DNA of 64,000 nucleotides from Cucumis sativus (GCF_000004075.3 NC_026660.2:26787498-26851497); one strand, 5' to 3'; positions 1 to 13,650 are shown, numbered from the stretch's first letter. The notes: generated from the letters alone by a model not told the origin. Translations and numbers: made by a program.

Positions 1-201
1 AAACAGGGGAACGAACTGGGAAATTGTACAGAGTCGGAACGTCCTCTGTTTCTTCCTTTAACTCTAAAGTTTTCTGCTACGTTGAACCACTGCTTAAGCT
101 TCTAGAACTTCTTGTGTAAACTTCAAACAAATTACGCTTTAGGGGGTTACTATAACTATTTGATCCAACTTTGGGAGTTGTTTTCTTAATTTTCTTCCGT
201 C
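1..201 (+). promoter_or_regulatory. 5' UTR/leader of the HD-Zip gene (window begins here)
   Basis: Sequence ahead of the HD-Zip start contains no ATG and is pyrimidine-rich near the start codon, as expected for a leader. The transcription start and promoter may lie outside the window. Confidence 0.5.
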
Positions 202-1529
202 ATGAAGAGGCATGGCAGCTCAGATTCCTTGGGTGCTTTGATGTCCGTCTGTCCTACTTCAGGTTTAAATATAATCAACAGTTTTGTTTTATATATCTCC
301 ATTTCTTTATTCTTCGTCTATTGCTTAATTTCCATTTTCCCGACATCCCATGTGAGTTTATTTTTTCTTTTGTTTCTTTAATTTCTTGTCCCTTTTTAGA
401 CCCAATCACTCGCAAGAATCTTTTCGATTTTCCTTTTCCAACTCGATTCATTACGAATAGCGATGCATCATGCAGTACATCTGGCTTATTAGTATTACAC
501 ACTCTTACTTGCAGAGGAACAGAGTCCGAGAAACAGCCACGTTTATGGCAGGGAGTTTCAGTCGATGTTGGATGGCTTAGATGAAGAAGGCTCCATCGAA
601 GAACACTGTCATGTGGGGGAGAAGAAAAGGAGACTCAGCGTAGATCAAGTTAAGGCGTTGGAGAAAACATTTGAGATCGAGAACAAGCTCGAACCGGAGA
701 GAAAAGTGAAGCTTGCTCAAGAACTTGGCCTGCAGCCAAGGCAAGTTGCTGTTTGGTTCCAAAATCGCAGAGCACGTTGGAAAACTAAGCAGCTCGAGAG
801 AGATTATGGCCTTCTCAAAGCCAATTATGAATCTCTCAAGCGTAGTTTCGATACCCTTCAGCAGGATAATGATGCTCTGCTCAAAGAGGTTGATATTTAT
901 AAAACCCCAGAGAGTATTCGTAGTGAATCTTGAAGTTTCTTTACTTCTCCTAATTTATTGAGTTGAATTTGCCTGTCTCTGTTTTGTAGATCAAGGAATT
1001 GAAATCCAAGCTTGAAGAAGAGAAGACGGAGAGCAATTTGTCAGTGAAAGAAGAGATTTTCGTGTCGGAATCCGACAATTTACTAATTGAACAGACAACT
1101 AATCATCTTCCGGTGGATCATATTTCTCTTCCCGTTGCTTCGGATCATTCCGATGACTTCAACTACGAGAGCTTCAGAACCGTCGGCGCCGATGACGGCG
1201 ATGATCAAAGAGTTGAAGTGTCGTTATTCACTGATTTTAAAGATGGGTCGTCGGACAGCGACTCAAGCGCCATATTGAACGAAGACAACAGCCCAAACGC
1301 CGTCGTTTCGTCAGCGACTGCTGGAATGCTCCAAAGCCATCACCAAATTCTGTCGTCTCCGGCGACGTCTTTGAACTGCTATCCGTTTCAAAAGGCTGCT
1401 TATAATAATGCACAACAATTCGTGAAAATTGAAGAACACAATTTCTTCAGCGGAGAAGAGACCTGTAATTTGTTCTCCGATGAACAAGCCCCCTCTATGC
1501 ATTGGTACTGCCCAGATCAGTGGAACTAA
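202..1529 (+). CDS. HD-Zip class I homeodomain-leucine zipper transcription factor (ATHB5/6/16-like)
   Basis: Three exons, 202-262, 515-888 and 990-1529, join in frame (GT-AG junctions) to a 324-aa protein. In the sequence: N-terminus [20 protein letters not shown]; homeodomain at about residues 57-112, with helix-3 signature [10 protein letters not shown] at 101-110; directly after it a leucine zipper with heptad leucines 114, 121, 128, 135, 142 and 149. A long acidic/serine-rich tail ends in the aromatic motif WYCPDQWN. Homeodomain fused to zipper defines the plant HD-Zip family. The N-terminal MKR..SSDS and the W-rich end match the ATHB5/6/16 group of class I. Known role of that group: nuclear factors binding CAATNATTG-type sites as dimers, tied to ABA and light responses. 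The start is the first ATG after 201 bases of upstream sequence with no other ATG. Reading through intron 2 would stop soon after the zipper. Identification is near certain; the exact orthologue is not. Confidence 0.95.
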
Positions 1530-4500
1530 AAATAATATCATCCCCCGATCACCGGAGTAAAATCTAGTGTTGGTAATTCGCATTGTGCAGAATAATAAAA
1601 TTAAAAAAAAAAAAAAAGGAAGAAAACTGTGGGATTGGTCGGATAGGGAGCAGCTGTCGGCTCCGGCCAGAGAGAGACGGTGGAGAGAGAAAGAGAGAGT
1701 GAGATTTAAGTGGATGAAAATGAAGGACAGAGGGAAGAGAGTCTTCATTGGAGTGAAGCTGTAAAAAGGAAACTTTTAAGAGATGGATGGTTGGATGATT
1801 AGAACAAATATTGTAATGAACAAATAATCATTCCCTTTTGCTTTTTTATTCCGTCTTTTTTTCCCCTTTCATTTCTTAACAATTTCCATGCCCGCCCTAC
1901 ACTTTCTTCATTCTTCTCTTTTTACTCACCTCTCATTGTTCTTACAAACGAGGAACAACAAGTCCACCAATATTTACCAAAACTACTATATCAATTATTT
2001 TAAATAACTAAACTAATTGAACTATTTACCAAAATAGTGGGTTTTTTTTTTTTTTTTTTGCATTTTATTAAACAAGAAAGACAAAGAAATGTGAGGATTT
2101 GAAGTCGTGTATTCATCAATTGTGTTGTGTTGTTGGGTAGGAAAGGAATAGAAGTTTTATATTTGTGTTGAAAATCTTTTTAACTGCCCCTCGATGTAGG
2201 GATAGTCACGTTCTCAAATAAGAAATCATACATATTCTCAGCTAAAAGATCATTCAAAAGTTTTTCTCTTCAAGAATTACAGAACATTTTTTTCTTATAA
2301 CAAGTTGGGTCTTTTAGTTCTTGGATATAAGAATTATACCCTCCATTTTGAGTTCCCTTTATTTCTCTTTCTACTTGTTCTTCACCCATATCCAATTACA
2401 CCTTGGTTAAATGACAATTCCTCTTCTTTCTACTATTTTGTACTTGACCTTTGTGGTGATTGTAAATGGAAAATCTTTTAACTTTGAGAGAAGATTATGT
2501 TGAAACCTAAGATGTTAGAACTAAAAAGAAAAGAAAGAAACAATTCTAATTGATATAAAAATCTTTTTAATGCTTTCTTTGTCTCTTCTTTCCCCACCAA
2601 ACACACTTTTACAATTCTTGTCAAACTTTTTTCTAAAAACACATTTTTTAACATCTATATTATTTACCTCTACAAATGATTTTCAATGTAAATTATATGT
2701 ATATGAAAAAGGGATATATTAAATAAAGTTATTATTATTATTTGAATATATATATATATATATATATATATCATCACATCTATGAGAAAAGGATTGGATT
2801 GAAGTGTTCAATTAGGACGAACTAATAGTTGAAAATTTTAGAAAAGAAGATTGATCACTTTGTCATTGATTGAAAGTACATAAAAACAACACCCAATTGC
2901 AACTTGAAGTGAAAACTTATCTTATTAGTGTACTTATATATATTATAAGGGATATCTCTTAGCTTTCTAATCATCAGTCATTTATATAAATCAATTAAAG
3001 ATGTTTCTTTAATGTGTAGATAAGAGAATATGGATAAATAATAAAATTTTCAATTTTCAATTTTGAAGTACACTTCCCCTATTTATTATGTGAAAGATAT
3101 CTCTATGTTTTAAAAGTAGAATGAGGTAAATTTTAGAAACTAGATCTGGATGTGCAGAATTAACTTACATTTCCAAGCATTTATATAAAGACAATTCAAT
3201 TGTTATTGCACTAAATATAAATTTGAAAGTACCTATCTTGGACTAAAACATTTTTTTAATCTTGATTGTCTTTACTATTGAAATAAAGAAAGGCATGAAC
3301 AAGACAAGTGCATATTGTTTTTTTTTTTTTTGTTGAAGTAAATGGATGAATGGATTTTCAAAGTAAGAAAAAGGAAGAAATTTAGAAAAGAAGCGCTTAA
3401 ATAATAAGATTTGAATGATGAATTAAAAAAAAAAGTGAGAAAGTACACTGTCCTTTTATTTAGCCTGAATTTTGCATTGCATGAATTAATTAGTGTTTCC
3501 AAAAAAGAAATAAAAGAAGTGAATATTTGGTTTGGAAGAGAGTTAATAAGGAGAGTAGAAAGGAAGGTTTGATTAGGTACATAATGAAAGTTAACGATAA
3601 TGTTTACTTGAATGAATGAATTAAATCCGTTTTTAATTAAGATGTCGAACTTAAATTGATATACAACAAATTATAAATAATAATAATAAAGAGAGTAGCC
3701 TAAAAAGAAGAGACCTATGATTGGATGATGAAAATAAATAGGTGGGCTCAAAGGATGCAGCTTTTTTTTTTCTTTCTTTTTTATAAATTACTTTTAAAAA
3801 TAATGAGTGGATTAATTCCCATATCACACTCTCTCTTCACAACCAAAACCCACTTTTACTATTTTTTTTTCTTTCTTTCCTTTATTCCTTTTTCCATCTT
3901 TAATTCAAACTTCCCTACTCGCCTTCCATTCCATCCCCAAATGCCACCTCTTCTCTTTTCCTTTCAAATCTTAATATATATTACCTTATTAAACTCCCAC
4001 CCCAACCATCTCTCTGTCGACTTACTCTCATCTCATCTTAAATTCTATCTCTCTGCTTTCTTTTTTAAATAAACAACAACAAAAACCAACTTTTACTTTC
4101 TTTTTACAAACCTTTTAATTCTTTTTTTTCCCCTTCATTTCAGATACATATCTTTCAGTTTCAAGTTCCACAAGATTGGGTGTTTTATTATAACCTTTTT
4201 CTTCGTTTTATTACACTCAAATTTGTTTGCAAATCTCAAAACTATTTATTTAATAATAACCTTTTTGTCTTCCGTGTTTGAAAACGGAATTTCAAATTTT
4301 CAGCCTATCAATTGCTACAAGTTTTCATAACCATATAGATTTTATTTTCTTAAGAAAGAAATTTGACTCAAAACTATGAAAAAAATCAAGCATTTTCTCT
4401 AAACTAAAAATGAAAACTCTCTTTTGAAGTAACCCTCTATGTTATGGGTTACCCTAGTTGAATGAAAACAAATGGGTGGTAATTGAAAAGATGAAGTACA

Positions 4501-5150
4501 TGGGGTTATCTTTGATGTTGCACGTGAGCTCTACATCCAAATTTGTAAAAAAAATGCTTCAACTTGGTCAATGAGTGAATAGTGATCAATTCAACTGGAC
4601 GAAAAAATTACATTGTAACGTTACCATTATGGATTACTAGTTACCTCTATTGTACTCTTTTAGAGAAAACTATTAATTTTGACATATCACTATTGTTGTT
4701 GCCGTTATGGCTCAGATTTAATAAAGATAACCATAACAGTAACAACAAATTCAACAAAATTGATTACATTTGTGATTGTAGTTATTACATATGCTCTATC
4801 AATAAATTTATTGAGGACTATACCAATTTGATTGCTTTAATTAATTTATTTATAACTGTATTTTATTTTCTTATAATTTTGTTAACATGTTATTCATCTT
4901 TCCTAATTAACTTAGAATTTGAATTCTTAGCTACTTATAAAAAAACAAAAAACAAAAAATTGAAATGTTATAAAATTGAATTGTTTGAGAAGTTTTGATA
5001 GGACATTTACTCGAATACTCTAATATAGTAATTATAGATAAAATAATTAATCAATAGTATATTTATAAATAATTTAATTTATGAAAGAAAACGGAGGTAT
5101 AAAAATAAAAAGAAAGGAAGTGATGGGGTTTGATCACAAACTTTGAGAAA
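1530..5150. other. Intergenic; HD-Zip 3' UTR then AT-rich DNA
   Basis: The first ~300 bases (purine-rich around 1610-1760, with AATAAT near 1820) probably form the HD-Zip 3' UTR. The rest is AT-rich with T18 at 2042-2059 and (AT)13 at 2746-2771. The open frames here, for example 3725-4072 and 4582-4998, are low-complexity, lack recognisable domains and are not called as genes. Confidence 0.7.
2746..2771. repeat. (AT)13 microsatellite
   Basis: Uninterrupted AT dinucleotides over 26 bases. It is likely length-polymorphic. Confidence 0.9.
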
Positions 5151-5159
5151 GTGTAACGT

Positions 5160-5400
5160 AAGAGAGTAGGAGAGCGCGTGAGAGAGAGGAATGGGGGAGA
5201 TTCGGATTACGTGGAGTTGATAGTGGGGCCCACATATCCTGTGTTTTATTTTATTTTTTAAGTTTAGAAATTGCTCGAGCCATGTGCTGTGGGACCCAGT
5301 GATGACACAGTGGCAGGTTGATTTGGTTTGCTGCCTGCACCACACAATAACCCTAACCCACCCACACCAAATTTAAAACGACACGTGTGCAATCCCCCCC
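5160..5400. promoter_or_regulatory. Promoter-like island with TCP-type, telo-box-like and G-box motifs
   Basis: A GC-richer stretch inside AT-rich DNA. It carries overlapping GTGGGGCC and GGGCCCAC at 5223-5233 (the consensus of TCP factors), GTGGGACC at 5289-5296, a telo-box-like AACCCTAACCC at 5349-5359 and a G-box CACGTG at 5382-5387. A pyrimidine-rich leader-like stretch follows at 5391-5600. No coding gene follows. The motifs are seen; promoter activity is inferred. Confidence 0.35.
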
Positions 5401-8150
5401 TTCTAGAACTCCACTTTCTGATTCTATTACTACTACACACCAACTCCAACTTCACCCCTCCTCCCCCCCTTACATTCCTTCCTTATTTTACATATATTGC
5501 TATTAACTATACCAATTCCAATCCAACTCTTAACTTTCTTTTCCAAACGAATTTCACTCTCACTTCCTTCCATTTTTCTTTCTTTAATTTTCTTTTTATT
5601 TATATTATATTTTCAAAGTTAAATAATTAATTCAAACAAGTCTTTACTCTTTAATTAATATTCTCTCTACATATATACATCATAAACTAATATATATATA
5701 TATATATAATTAATAACCTTTCTACATTTCCTACTTTGATTAGGTGTTTAAATGGATGGACTCTAAGATTGAGGTGGAACATCCACCTAACAATCTCTAT
5801 TTAACCTTTTACATACTTATCCCTATGACCATAGGTATATGAGTTGTATAGTTCAATTTGCTTAATATATCTAAATATTAAACTTTATTTTCTTCTTTTC
5901 TTTTTCTCTAAATTGAGATATTTTAATTTTGAGTACTAGCTAACTGCATAATTTTAGTTTGATTAGGCCAATTTTTTTTTTAAATATATATATATATACG
6001 GGTTGAATTAGATTATAAATTTATTTGGCTCTATTTTTTTTTCTTTCTATTATTGATTTTCTCAATTAATTGCTAAACATTGCACCATTCTCTAACATAT
6101 TATAATTACTCTTTTCAATAATCAACCTCATTATTGAAATATTGAGCTCTCTGCTAAATTGATTTCAATTAAACATCCAAACATTTTAAATGTACTAAAT
6201 CAGAACTGATCTCCTTCATTTCTAATGTTTTTATTTGCTGGTATCAACTAATTAACTTGAGGTTTCACTCAAGTAAAAGCTATGTATATAATTAAGCTCT
6301 ACATGCACCTTTCAATGAAAACAAATTTATGTAAGTAGAGTGAACACATTCCATTCATTTACATCACAATCCTACTCCTATATAAAACTAAAATATTAAT
6401 AAGAAAGAGAATAACAAAATGATGTAAAATGATTCTCAAACTTTTATAATAACTCAATAAGTTCACCCATAAGCCACATTATTAGAATAATAATAAAAAT
6501 TTGTAGTTATTTATTATTAATCGTTGAGGCATTACATTAGAAGCACCCAAATTTTACATTTTAATTTGAACCCACACGTCAAACAAATTTAAATTAATAA
6601 GATTACTTAATTAATTAACGTGAAACTCGAGACGTCCCTCTCTTAACAATGAATAATTAATTTGTTTCTCCCTCCCGAGGGGGAACCCAAAGTAATAGGG
6701 AGAAAATATAAAGAAAGAAAGAGGCTACTTATTATTGTTTATGATTTATATAGAGCATAGGGCATATCTCCGGATGCCTTCAAATATTCTAATATTGGAT
6801 TTAATAATGAAATTGATAATGGTAATTGATTACAAAATTAACGTACGTCATATTTTGAATATTATTGTATAGTGGGGTTTAATTAAATAATTCAGGTTAT
6901 CCACTAGGTTTACGTGTCCGTTTAGTATTGAAAAGTAATATAGGGGCTCGGATCCCAGCATTCCGATTCGAGGGTACAACTTTCCATGCAACCAACCAAC
7001 ACTTACCACCTCATCATCTTCTTCAACTGCTTCTTTTTCTCACCATTTTTAATTACGTCTTTACACAATTCCAACTTTTATATTCACTTCTTTAACTTTT
7101 TTTATTTTCCAGTAATAGAAGAAGAAGAAAATATATATATCCTTAACTTTCAAATTCTTTGGAATTTATTTTCTATGTAAAATAATAAAAGATGAAAATT
7201 GATTTATAATTCCGGCCAAGAAATTAGAAACTCTTTCACTTTCTTTATGAAGTGATTTGAGAAACTAAACAAAACACTCTTAACATATAAATTTCATAAT
7301 TTCATAATGTTACAAATTTCTTGTTAATATTTTTACTTATTAATTTGATCCACAAGTTTATGGACTTAAATATGAATTTTTAGTTTTTAACGTTAATGTC
7401 TACTAATAAATTTAATTGATTAAATTTTATTTTTAATTACTTTTAGTAAATCCTAAATTTAATCTCTCAACCTGTCTCATACCCATTTTGTTACTCTAAA
7501 TTTGAAAACATATTCACATACCATCTTTCTTTACATTAAAGTTGTATTATAATTAATTTTACCAATTTTGATTAAGAAAATTGACTTTCTAGGACTGAAT
7601 TTAATATTTTATTAAAAATATAAAAACTAGTATTGCACGTCGAGAAATAAATATACATTAAAATTAATTTGTATAGGAAGACTTTGCCCAAGTAATAGAG
7701 ATGATTTATAGGATTCGATCAAACAACTTGGAAATTGGAATTGTTGTTAAAAAAATTTAAAATAAAAACCAAAATGTGACACTTAAAATTATACAACAAC
7801 AAAATACAAAGTTTTTTCTTTCTTTATTTTTTGTGAGTAGAAAAGATAAAATTGGAAATGAAGAAGTTAATTATATTGGTTGAAGTATTGGTGTAAACAA
7901 TGAGTAGTTGTGAGATTGTGAGTATTATAGAGATTGATTGGTAAGGAAAGGAAGATGCAGCCAGCAGGAGGAGCAGAGTAGAGTACGAAACGATGGCGTA
8001 TGGGAGGAAAAAAGGAATAAAGTTGAAATGCACGTAACCACAAATAGTCCCCAAAAAGCCTAACCCTACCATACATTTTTTTCATCACTTCACTTTACAC
8101 TTTTTCCCCTCCACCCTCTCTTCTTTATCATTTTTATTCAAACCTGACAG
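5401..8150. other. AT-rich intergenic DNA without recognisable genes
   Basis: Contains (TA)9 at 5691-5708 and a small hairpin at 5767-5795 (arms of 12 and 14 bases, 3-base loop). No domain-bearing frame was found on either strand. Confidence 0.7.
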
Positions 8151-8158
8151 CTCAATTT

Positions 8159-8190
8159 CACATTTTCACATTTTCACATTTTCACATTTT
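8159..8190. repeat. 8-bp tandem repeat, four copies of CACATTTT
   Basis: Four perfect head-to-tail copies. It lies just upstream of a TATA-box-like run (8213-8223) and the CT/CA microsatellite. Confidence 0.9.
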
Positions 8191-8264
8191 CTTTCTCTCA
8201 CAGCTGTCTATTAATATATATAAACTTGTTTTCGTTTACTAATTTCTTTTGTACTTAACTTAAA

Positions 8265-8310
<46 letters not shown>

Positions 8311-8326
8311 TACACACACATATATA
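8265..8326. repeat. Compound microsatellite (CT)13(CA)10 followed by CA and TA repeats
   Basis: (CT)13 at 8265-8290 passes directly into (CA)10 at 8291-8310, then TA, (CA)4 and a TA run. Good candidate for a polymorphic marker. Confidence 0.95.
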
Positions 8327-10375
8327 TTGAATTCTAAAATTGAAATAGCCTTTTCAAAAGTTTGTTTTTGTATTATATATATATTTCTTTGTATATTAGC
8401 AAAAGTCTACTCTTCCCATTTTCCCCTCTTCCTTCTCTATTGAAGAAAAAAAAGTCTAATATTACGGCTAATCACCTAATACGAGAAATAAATTAGTTTT
8501 ACAACTCATGCCCACATCTGTCTTCTTCTCTTCCATTCAAATGAAGATGCCATTCAAGTTTGATTAGCTTATGATTAGGAGATAGGCTGCTACAACGTAA
8601 CTGGCTGTTTCTTTTTAATTGTGTTAAACATGTGTGAGAAAACTCAAAAAGTACAACACATTGAAGTTATATCTATTGATTACTAGAGGGCATATAGGTT
8701 ATTGTACCTACATCCATGGGTTATTAAAATGCTATCACATTTTAATGGACTTCCGTTGATTAGTTTTTCTTTTCTCCTACCGTGTGGAAAGTATTATTGA
8801 AGTTTAATTGTCCCTTTCTACAAATAATCATCAAATGTGGAACTTTACATACAATAAATTGCACGTTTGAAAATGGGAGGAATATGATAATATAATGTAT
8901 AGTACTAATTAATACCACGTGTTATTGATTTTCTTAAATCGCTTACTGGTTTATAAGATTAAGCAAACACTCCTCATCACTTGTGAATTCACACAAGGAA
9001 AAGTCAATATTAAATGAGGAGTAAATTAAACAATTTGCAGTAAGTAGTTCAACTTGTAGCTTTCTTAGACCACTTGCATCGATACCATCTTAAATCACTA
9101 ATTGATATAAAAGCGTTGAATATTGCAACTATATCTTCACATTTTAACTTGTTTTAGATTATCAGTCTTTTTTTTAATAGAAAAAAATCTTTTTAAACAA
9201 GAAATGATGCAAAAATAATAATAATAGTTGAGTGTTTTAAATCTTCATTTCTCTTGTATTAACCAAAATATTTATGACAACGTCGATATCATTAATTATT
9301 CTTTTAGATAATAGAGATCATTAATTTATTATCTACATTTTTCCATTGCTTTATATTATTTGTTCCGTTCTGTATCATTTGTCAACATATATATCATTAA
9401 AAATACATGGACATATACATATATATATATATATAATATATTATATTAATGGATTAAAATCATATATTTATTAAATTAAATTTGAATCACTCTGCCAATT
9501 TATAAATATAAAACCATTCTAATTAATTAAGTTAGTTACCAAAAAAACGTTTTTTTTCTTCTTTTCAACTAAAGGAAAATTAAGAATCCTCACCTTCAAT
9601 GTCACATGCCATACTTTAATTTTTAGTTAATTAATGTTATGGTGAACTTAATTTTGTGGTATTGACCCACACTAATTCAATTTCTATCCTACAATTCTTA
9701 TACTAAAAAATAATTTAGAGTATTCACTACGAAACATTTTGAACTTATAATTCGATATATTTATTAGTTTTAACGTTTTAATAAATACACAAAGTTTAGA
9801 GAGATATAGGTAAAATGTGAGGTTCAAACATCTCACACTATATATTGTTAAAAATTATCATCGTTGGACGTTTTCAAAAACCTACCTCACAAATCGTGCA
9901 TTAATAAATATATTTATAGTATTTTAAAATTTAAACAACGAAAATTATATTTTTAAAATAAGAAATAAGAAGAATGTAAACAAGGTTTTAAGTTAAAAAA
10001 AACCTAATCCCGTTACACATTATTAAAAAATCCTCGATGGATGCTTTTTATTAAAATAGGTGATAGTAAAAGATAAAATTATTAAAAATATTTATCAAAC
10101 ATATACAAATTTTATAAATTCACGTATGTATATCTTTATCTAAATGGATGAGATAATTTTTTTTATAAAAAAAAAAAAGTAAAGGGAGAAAAAAATGAAA
10201 GGTAATGACGTAAGAAACATATAGAGAAATGTAAAACTTACTAAATATGGATTTTGAAGAGAGGTTTATAGTTTTATTTTATTTAGTTATCCCTTTCTCG
10301 GGATAATAAAAAGATCTTATGAAAGAAACCTTCGATCTGATTTTGGAAATTAAAATTAATAACATTAGGAATTAT

Positions 10376-10376
<1 letters not shown>

Positions 10377-10424
<48 letters not shown>
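10377..10424. repeat. Compound microsatellite (AT)9(AG)15
   Basis: An AT run at 10377-10394 passes directly into (AG)15 at 10395-10424. Confidence 0.92.
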
Positions 10425-10428
<4 letters not shown>

Positions 10429-12484
10429 AATAAAAGAAAATGAAAATGGGGGGTGGGGGCCTTCCTTTTTCAACTTTATTGAAAATTGAGTTTCATTTTT
10501 GTCTTTTTAATTTGTGTGTATGGAGGGAAAAAGATGTGACACATTACATCCACTCCTAAATGAAAATGCTTTATCAAGGAAAGCAATCGAAGCTTAATTT
10601 GGTTTAAAACACAAATTAAATTAAATTCAACTTTACAAAAGCAGTTTATTCTCTAATTAGGAACAATAAGTTTCACTAATCAGCTAACACATTAGCTTCC
10701 CCTACTACCTACCTCCTACCTACCTACAACAACCCTACTACTGTCCTTAACTTTATTCTAAACCCTAAATTAAAAATCACTTAGTTAATACTTTAGATTA
10801 TATATATACATAAACAACATTTTGTGTACTATCCTATTCATTTTCTTCACTTTGGTTTCACTCTCTACATTAGATTAGATCAATGGTATCTCACATATTT
10901 TCAAAAATTCAATGTAATATTTCCCTCCGTATTAAAAGAGCATGTAACTAAACATAGAATAATGTCCTTCAGACTCATATTTTCATATTTAGATCAGAGT
11001 GATGATAAGTGAGACATACAGTAATGTTGGGGTTAATATATAAAACAATTGAAAGGTTTTATATAGAAGCATATAAAAGGAATTAGTTTACATATAAAAC
11101 ATTTTGTTGTTTGTTTGAGGGTTGAGGTGTGGGGGACCTCTTCAACTTCAAGTATGAACACTTAGAGGAAGTAAAAGCTAAAAGTTGAAAGGAACACGTG
11201 CATGTACAGTGACTAAATTGGTGATAAGAATATATGGAAATGAATGTTTGAGAATATTAACTTATTTGTGTCAAACACATTTGGTACGTTTTTATTCATT
11301 ACTATAATGTCTTTTACTTCAATACAACATTTTAATTATATAAAAATCAACTCACACACTAATTTCCATCTTACAACACTAACTTCTCACTCTTCTTATA
11401 TATAACCTTTTGTAACCTATACATATATATATATACATACCTACCAACCTTATATATTATTATCTTTCTGTAAAAAATGAAACATTAAAATACAATACTT
11501 TTTGGGGGAAACAAGGAGAGAATAATTTAGGAGCATAAACGTTTCTAATATGTGGATTGCAATTGCTCTAACTATATGGCCTCTCTGTCTCTTTTTCCTT
11601 TTATGTTTCACCATTCTTTTGATTTTACGACAAAGGACTAAGAATTCTTTTTGTTAAAAAATTAATGCCAAGAAAAAAAAAAAGAAAAAGAAAACCAAAT
11701 CTAAATTGGGAATTAAAGTGTGTGATATATGTAGCTATAAAACAATCTGGATAATAATAATTTTTTTTTAAAAAAAAATGCCTGTAAAATTGAAGTACTT
11801 GTGAGAATGATCACTAGGTTGCATGATTTTGCGTGAAGAAAGTGATGAAATTTCTTTCCATTTATATATTTGGTGTATTTGTGTATTTATCATGCAACCA
11901 ATCTAATAAAAAAGTAATATATTTTATTAAACAAAAAATATGTTATCCAATATTTTCAAGTTTAAACTCTGAGAATCATAAGATGTGGAATTTAAACTTT
12001 TCACATTTTGGTTAACCAATGTTAATTAAATTAGGGTTTGTAGGGACAATTAGTTTAATAAATAAAAATCTGATGGAGTGACCATAATAATCTCACGTTA
12101 TATCAGAAGAATTATAAATAAATCCATAGATGCAATTAAGGATCAATAAGTTTTTCTATATTTTGGTTTGTTTTCTATTGGTTTCGATTTTATCTTTGGG
12201 GTAGTGAAAATAATAATAAATATTTGGACACCTAGCTAGTTGCATAAAGAAGACAACGGTAGCTTAGGCGATGAACTAAAATTAAGGCTGAAATTAAATT
12301 GTACTTAATTTATTAGCTTTTCAGTACAATATTTGTTGAAATTTGTACATCTGTTTGACAAAGACTATAAAATTATGACATTATGTCACTTCAATGAAAA
12401 TTATATGTAAATTCAATCACGGAAAAAACAAATAATTAAACAGTAATACACAATGTGTGTATTATTATTGATGACAATGACAAA

Positions 12485-12508
12485 ATAATCATAATCATAA
12501 TCATAATC
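12485..12508. repeat. Hexamer repeat, four copies of ATAATC
   Basis: Four perfect tandem units. Confidence 0.9.
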
Positions 12509-13110
12509 GAAGTTTACGACCTTAAACCATTTTGTTTTATTAAAAAAACAGCAGGCTAAAAGTACAAAGTTAAAAAAAGGAATTGCTGTTTAATTGAATA
12601 AGGTAAAGATAAATAAGTATCTGTGCTGAACTCATAATCTATGAAATTAATTAAAACATGTTTAATTAATTATCATTAAAATTGGATTAATTTTGCTTTT
12701 TGAAAAGCTCTCCCTGAAACCCTAACGAACGACATTAAAGTTACAACTCAACAAATAACATTAATAAAGCAATTGATTATTGAAGAGAGCTTTGAACTAA
12801 AAAGTCGAAACTAATTGAATAACCTCTCTTCAGTTGGCCTACAATGGAAGCTGAAAATCTTGGTTTGTTATAATAATCCTATTCCTAATAATAATATATA
12901 TCAAACACTTTTTGGCCACGGGGACTATTGAATTAAAGATACATGGCCCCAAAGTTTACCTACCCCTAAAATAATATAGATACAACTTTTTGTATCAGTT
13001 CAGGAAAAGACTTTTTGGTATAGTTAAAAATGAAAACGCTGTTCATTTGCAAACATATGTTATATCTAATATTGTTGAAAGGGTTATGAGTGAGTGCACA
13101 TGTGATTAAA

Positions 13111-13137
13111 AAAGAAAGAAAGAAAGAAAGAAAGAAA
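13111..13137. repeat. AAAG tetranucleotide microsatellite
   Basis: About 6.75 perfect units of AAAG in purine-rich DNA. Confidence 0.9.
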
Positions 13138-13499
13138 TGAGGTGCCCATTTGAAATGATATTTCAGTACATAGAAGGAAGTTTTAAATAGGGTAGATGTG
13201 GAGGGTTTACGTGTTTGGTTTTATTTGATTATGGAGTTGAAATTAAGACGATGGAGAGAGAAAAAGAGAGAGAGGTTTTAATTTTGGTTTTTGGATAAGA
13301 GGGGGGAAAAAGGAAAGGAAGAGATTGAGTTGTAAAGAGAGAAGTGATGGAAGGTAGTTGAAATTGTATGTGTAGTGAAAATCAAGAACGAAAGAATTGA
13401 AAGAAAGTTAGTTGTTGAAAAACAAAGCATTGCATTTGCAATCTGCACATATTGCCTTTAAATTTTGAAGAAGACAACCGACCAAACCAAAATATATAT

Positions 13500-13650
13500 T
13501 GAGAGAAGATAGGGCGTAGTGTGTTTGGGGGATAGGGCCACATGCCCTTACCCTTCTCTATTGGTTTGGTAAACAAAGGTAGGCCCTTCCCCATTACACC
13601 CCACACACATATATAACATACCATTGCCAAATTTTATAAATGCTCAACTT
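13500..13650 (+). promoter_or_regulatory. Promoter-like GC-richer segment with TATA-like box
   Basis: Contains GGGCCACATGCCC near 13534 and AGGCCC near 13581. A TATA-like ATATATAA follows at about 13609-13616. No coding gene follows downstream. Activity is inferred from composition only. Confidence 0.25.

Larger units (their letters stand above)
8327..13480. other. AT-rich intergenic DNA without recognisable genes
   Basis: Holds (AT)9(AG)15 at 10377-10424, four ATAATC units at 12485-12508 and an AAAG repeat at 13111-13137. A G-rich run lies near 10447-10460. Short open frames show no family motifs. I looked for mature sequences of the common conserved plant miRNAs and saw none, but this was by eye only. 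Confidence 0.65.

Noticed and set aside
1311..1748. 145-codon minus-strand frame over the HD-Zip last exon and 3' UTR
   Set aside because: Antisense to the verified HD-Zip exon; hydrophobic and low-complexity because of the sequence composition.
4582..4998. 138-codon plus-strand frame
   Set aside because: Rich in Ile, Asn, Tyr and Leu as expected from AT-rich non-coding DNA; no motif and no neighbouring promoter logic.
5349..5359. AACCCTAACCC telomere-like sequence
   Set aside because: Under two repeat units, so not an interstitial telomere array; kept only as a telo-box-like promoter motif.
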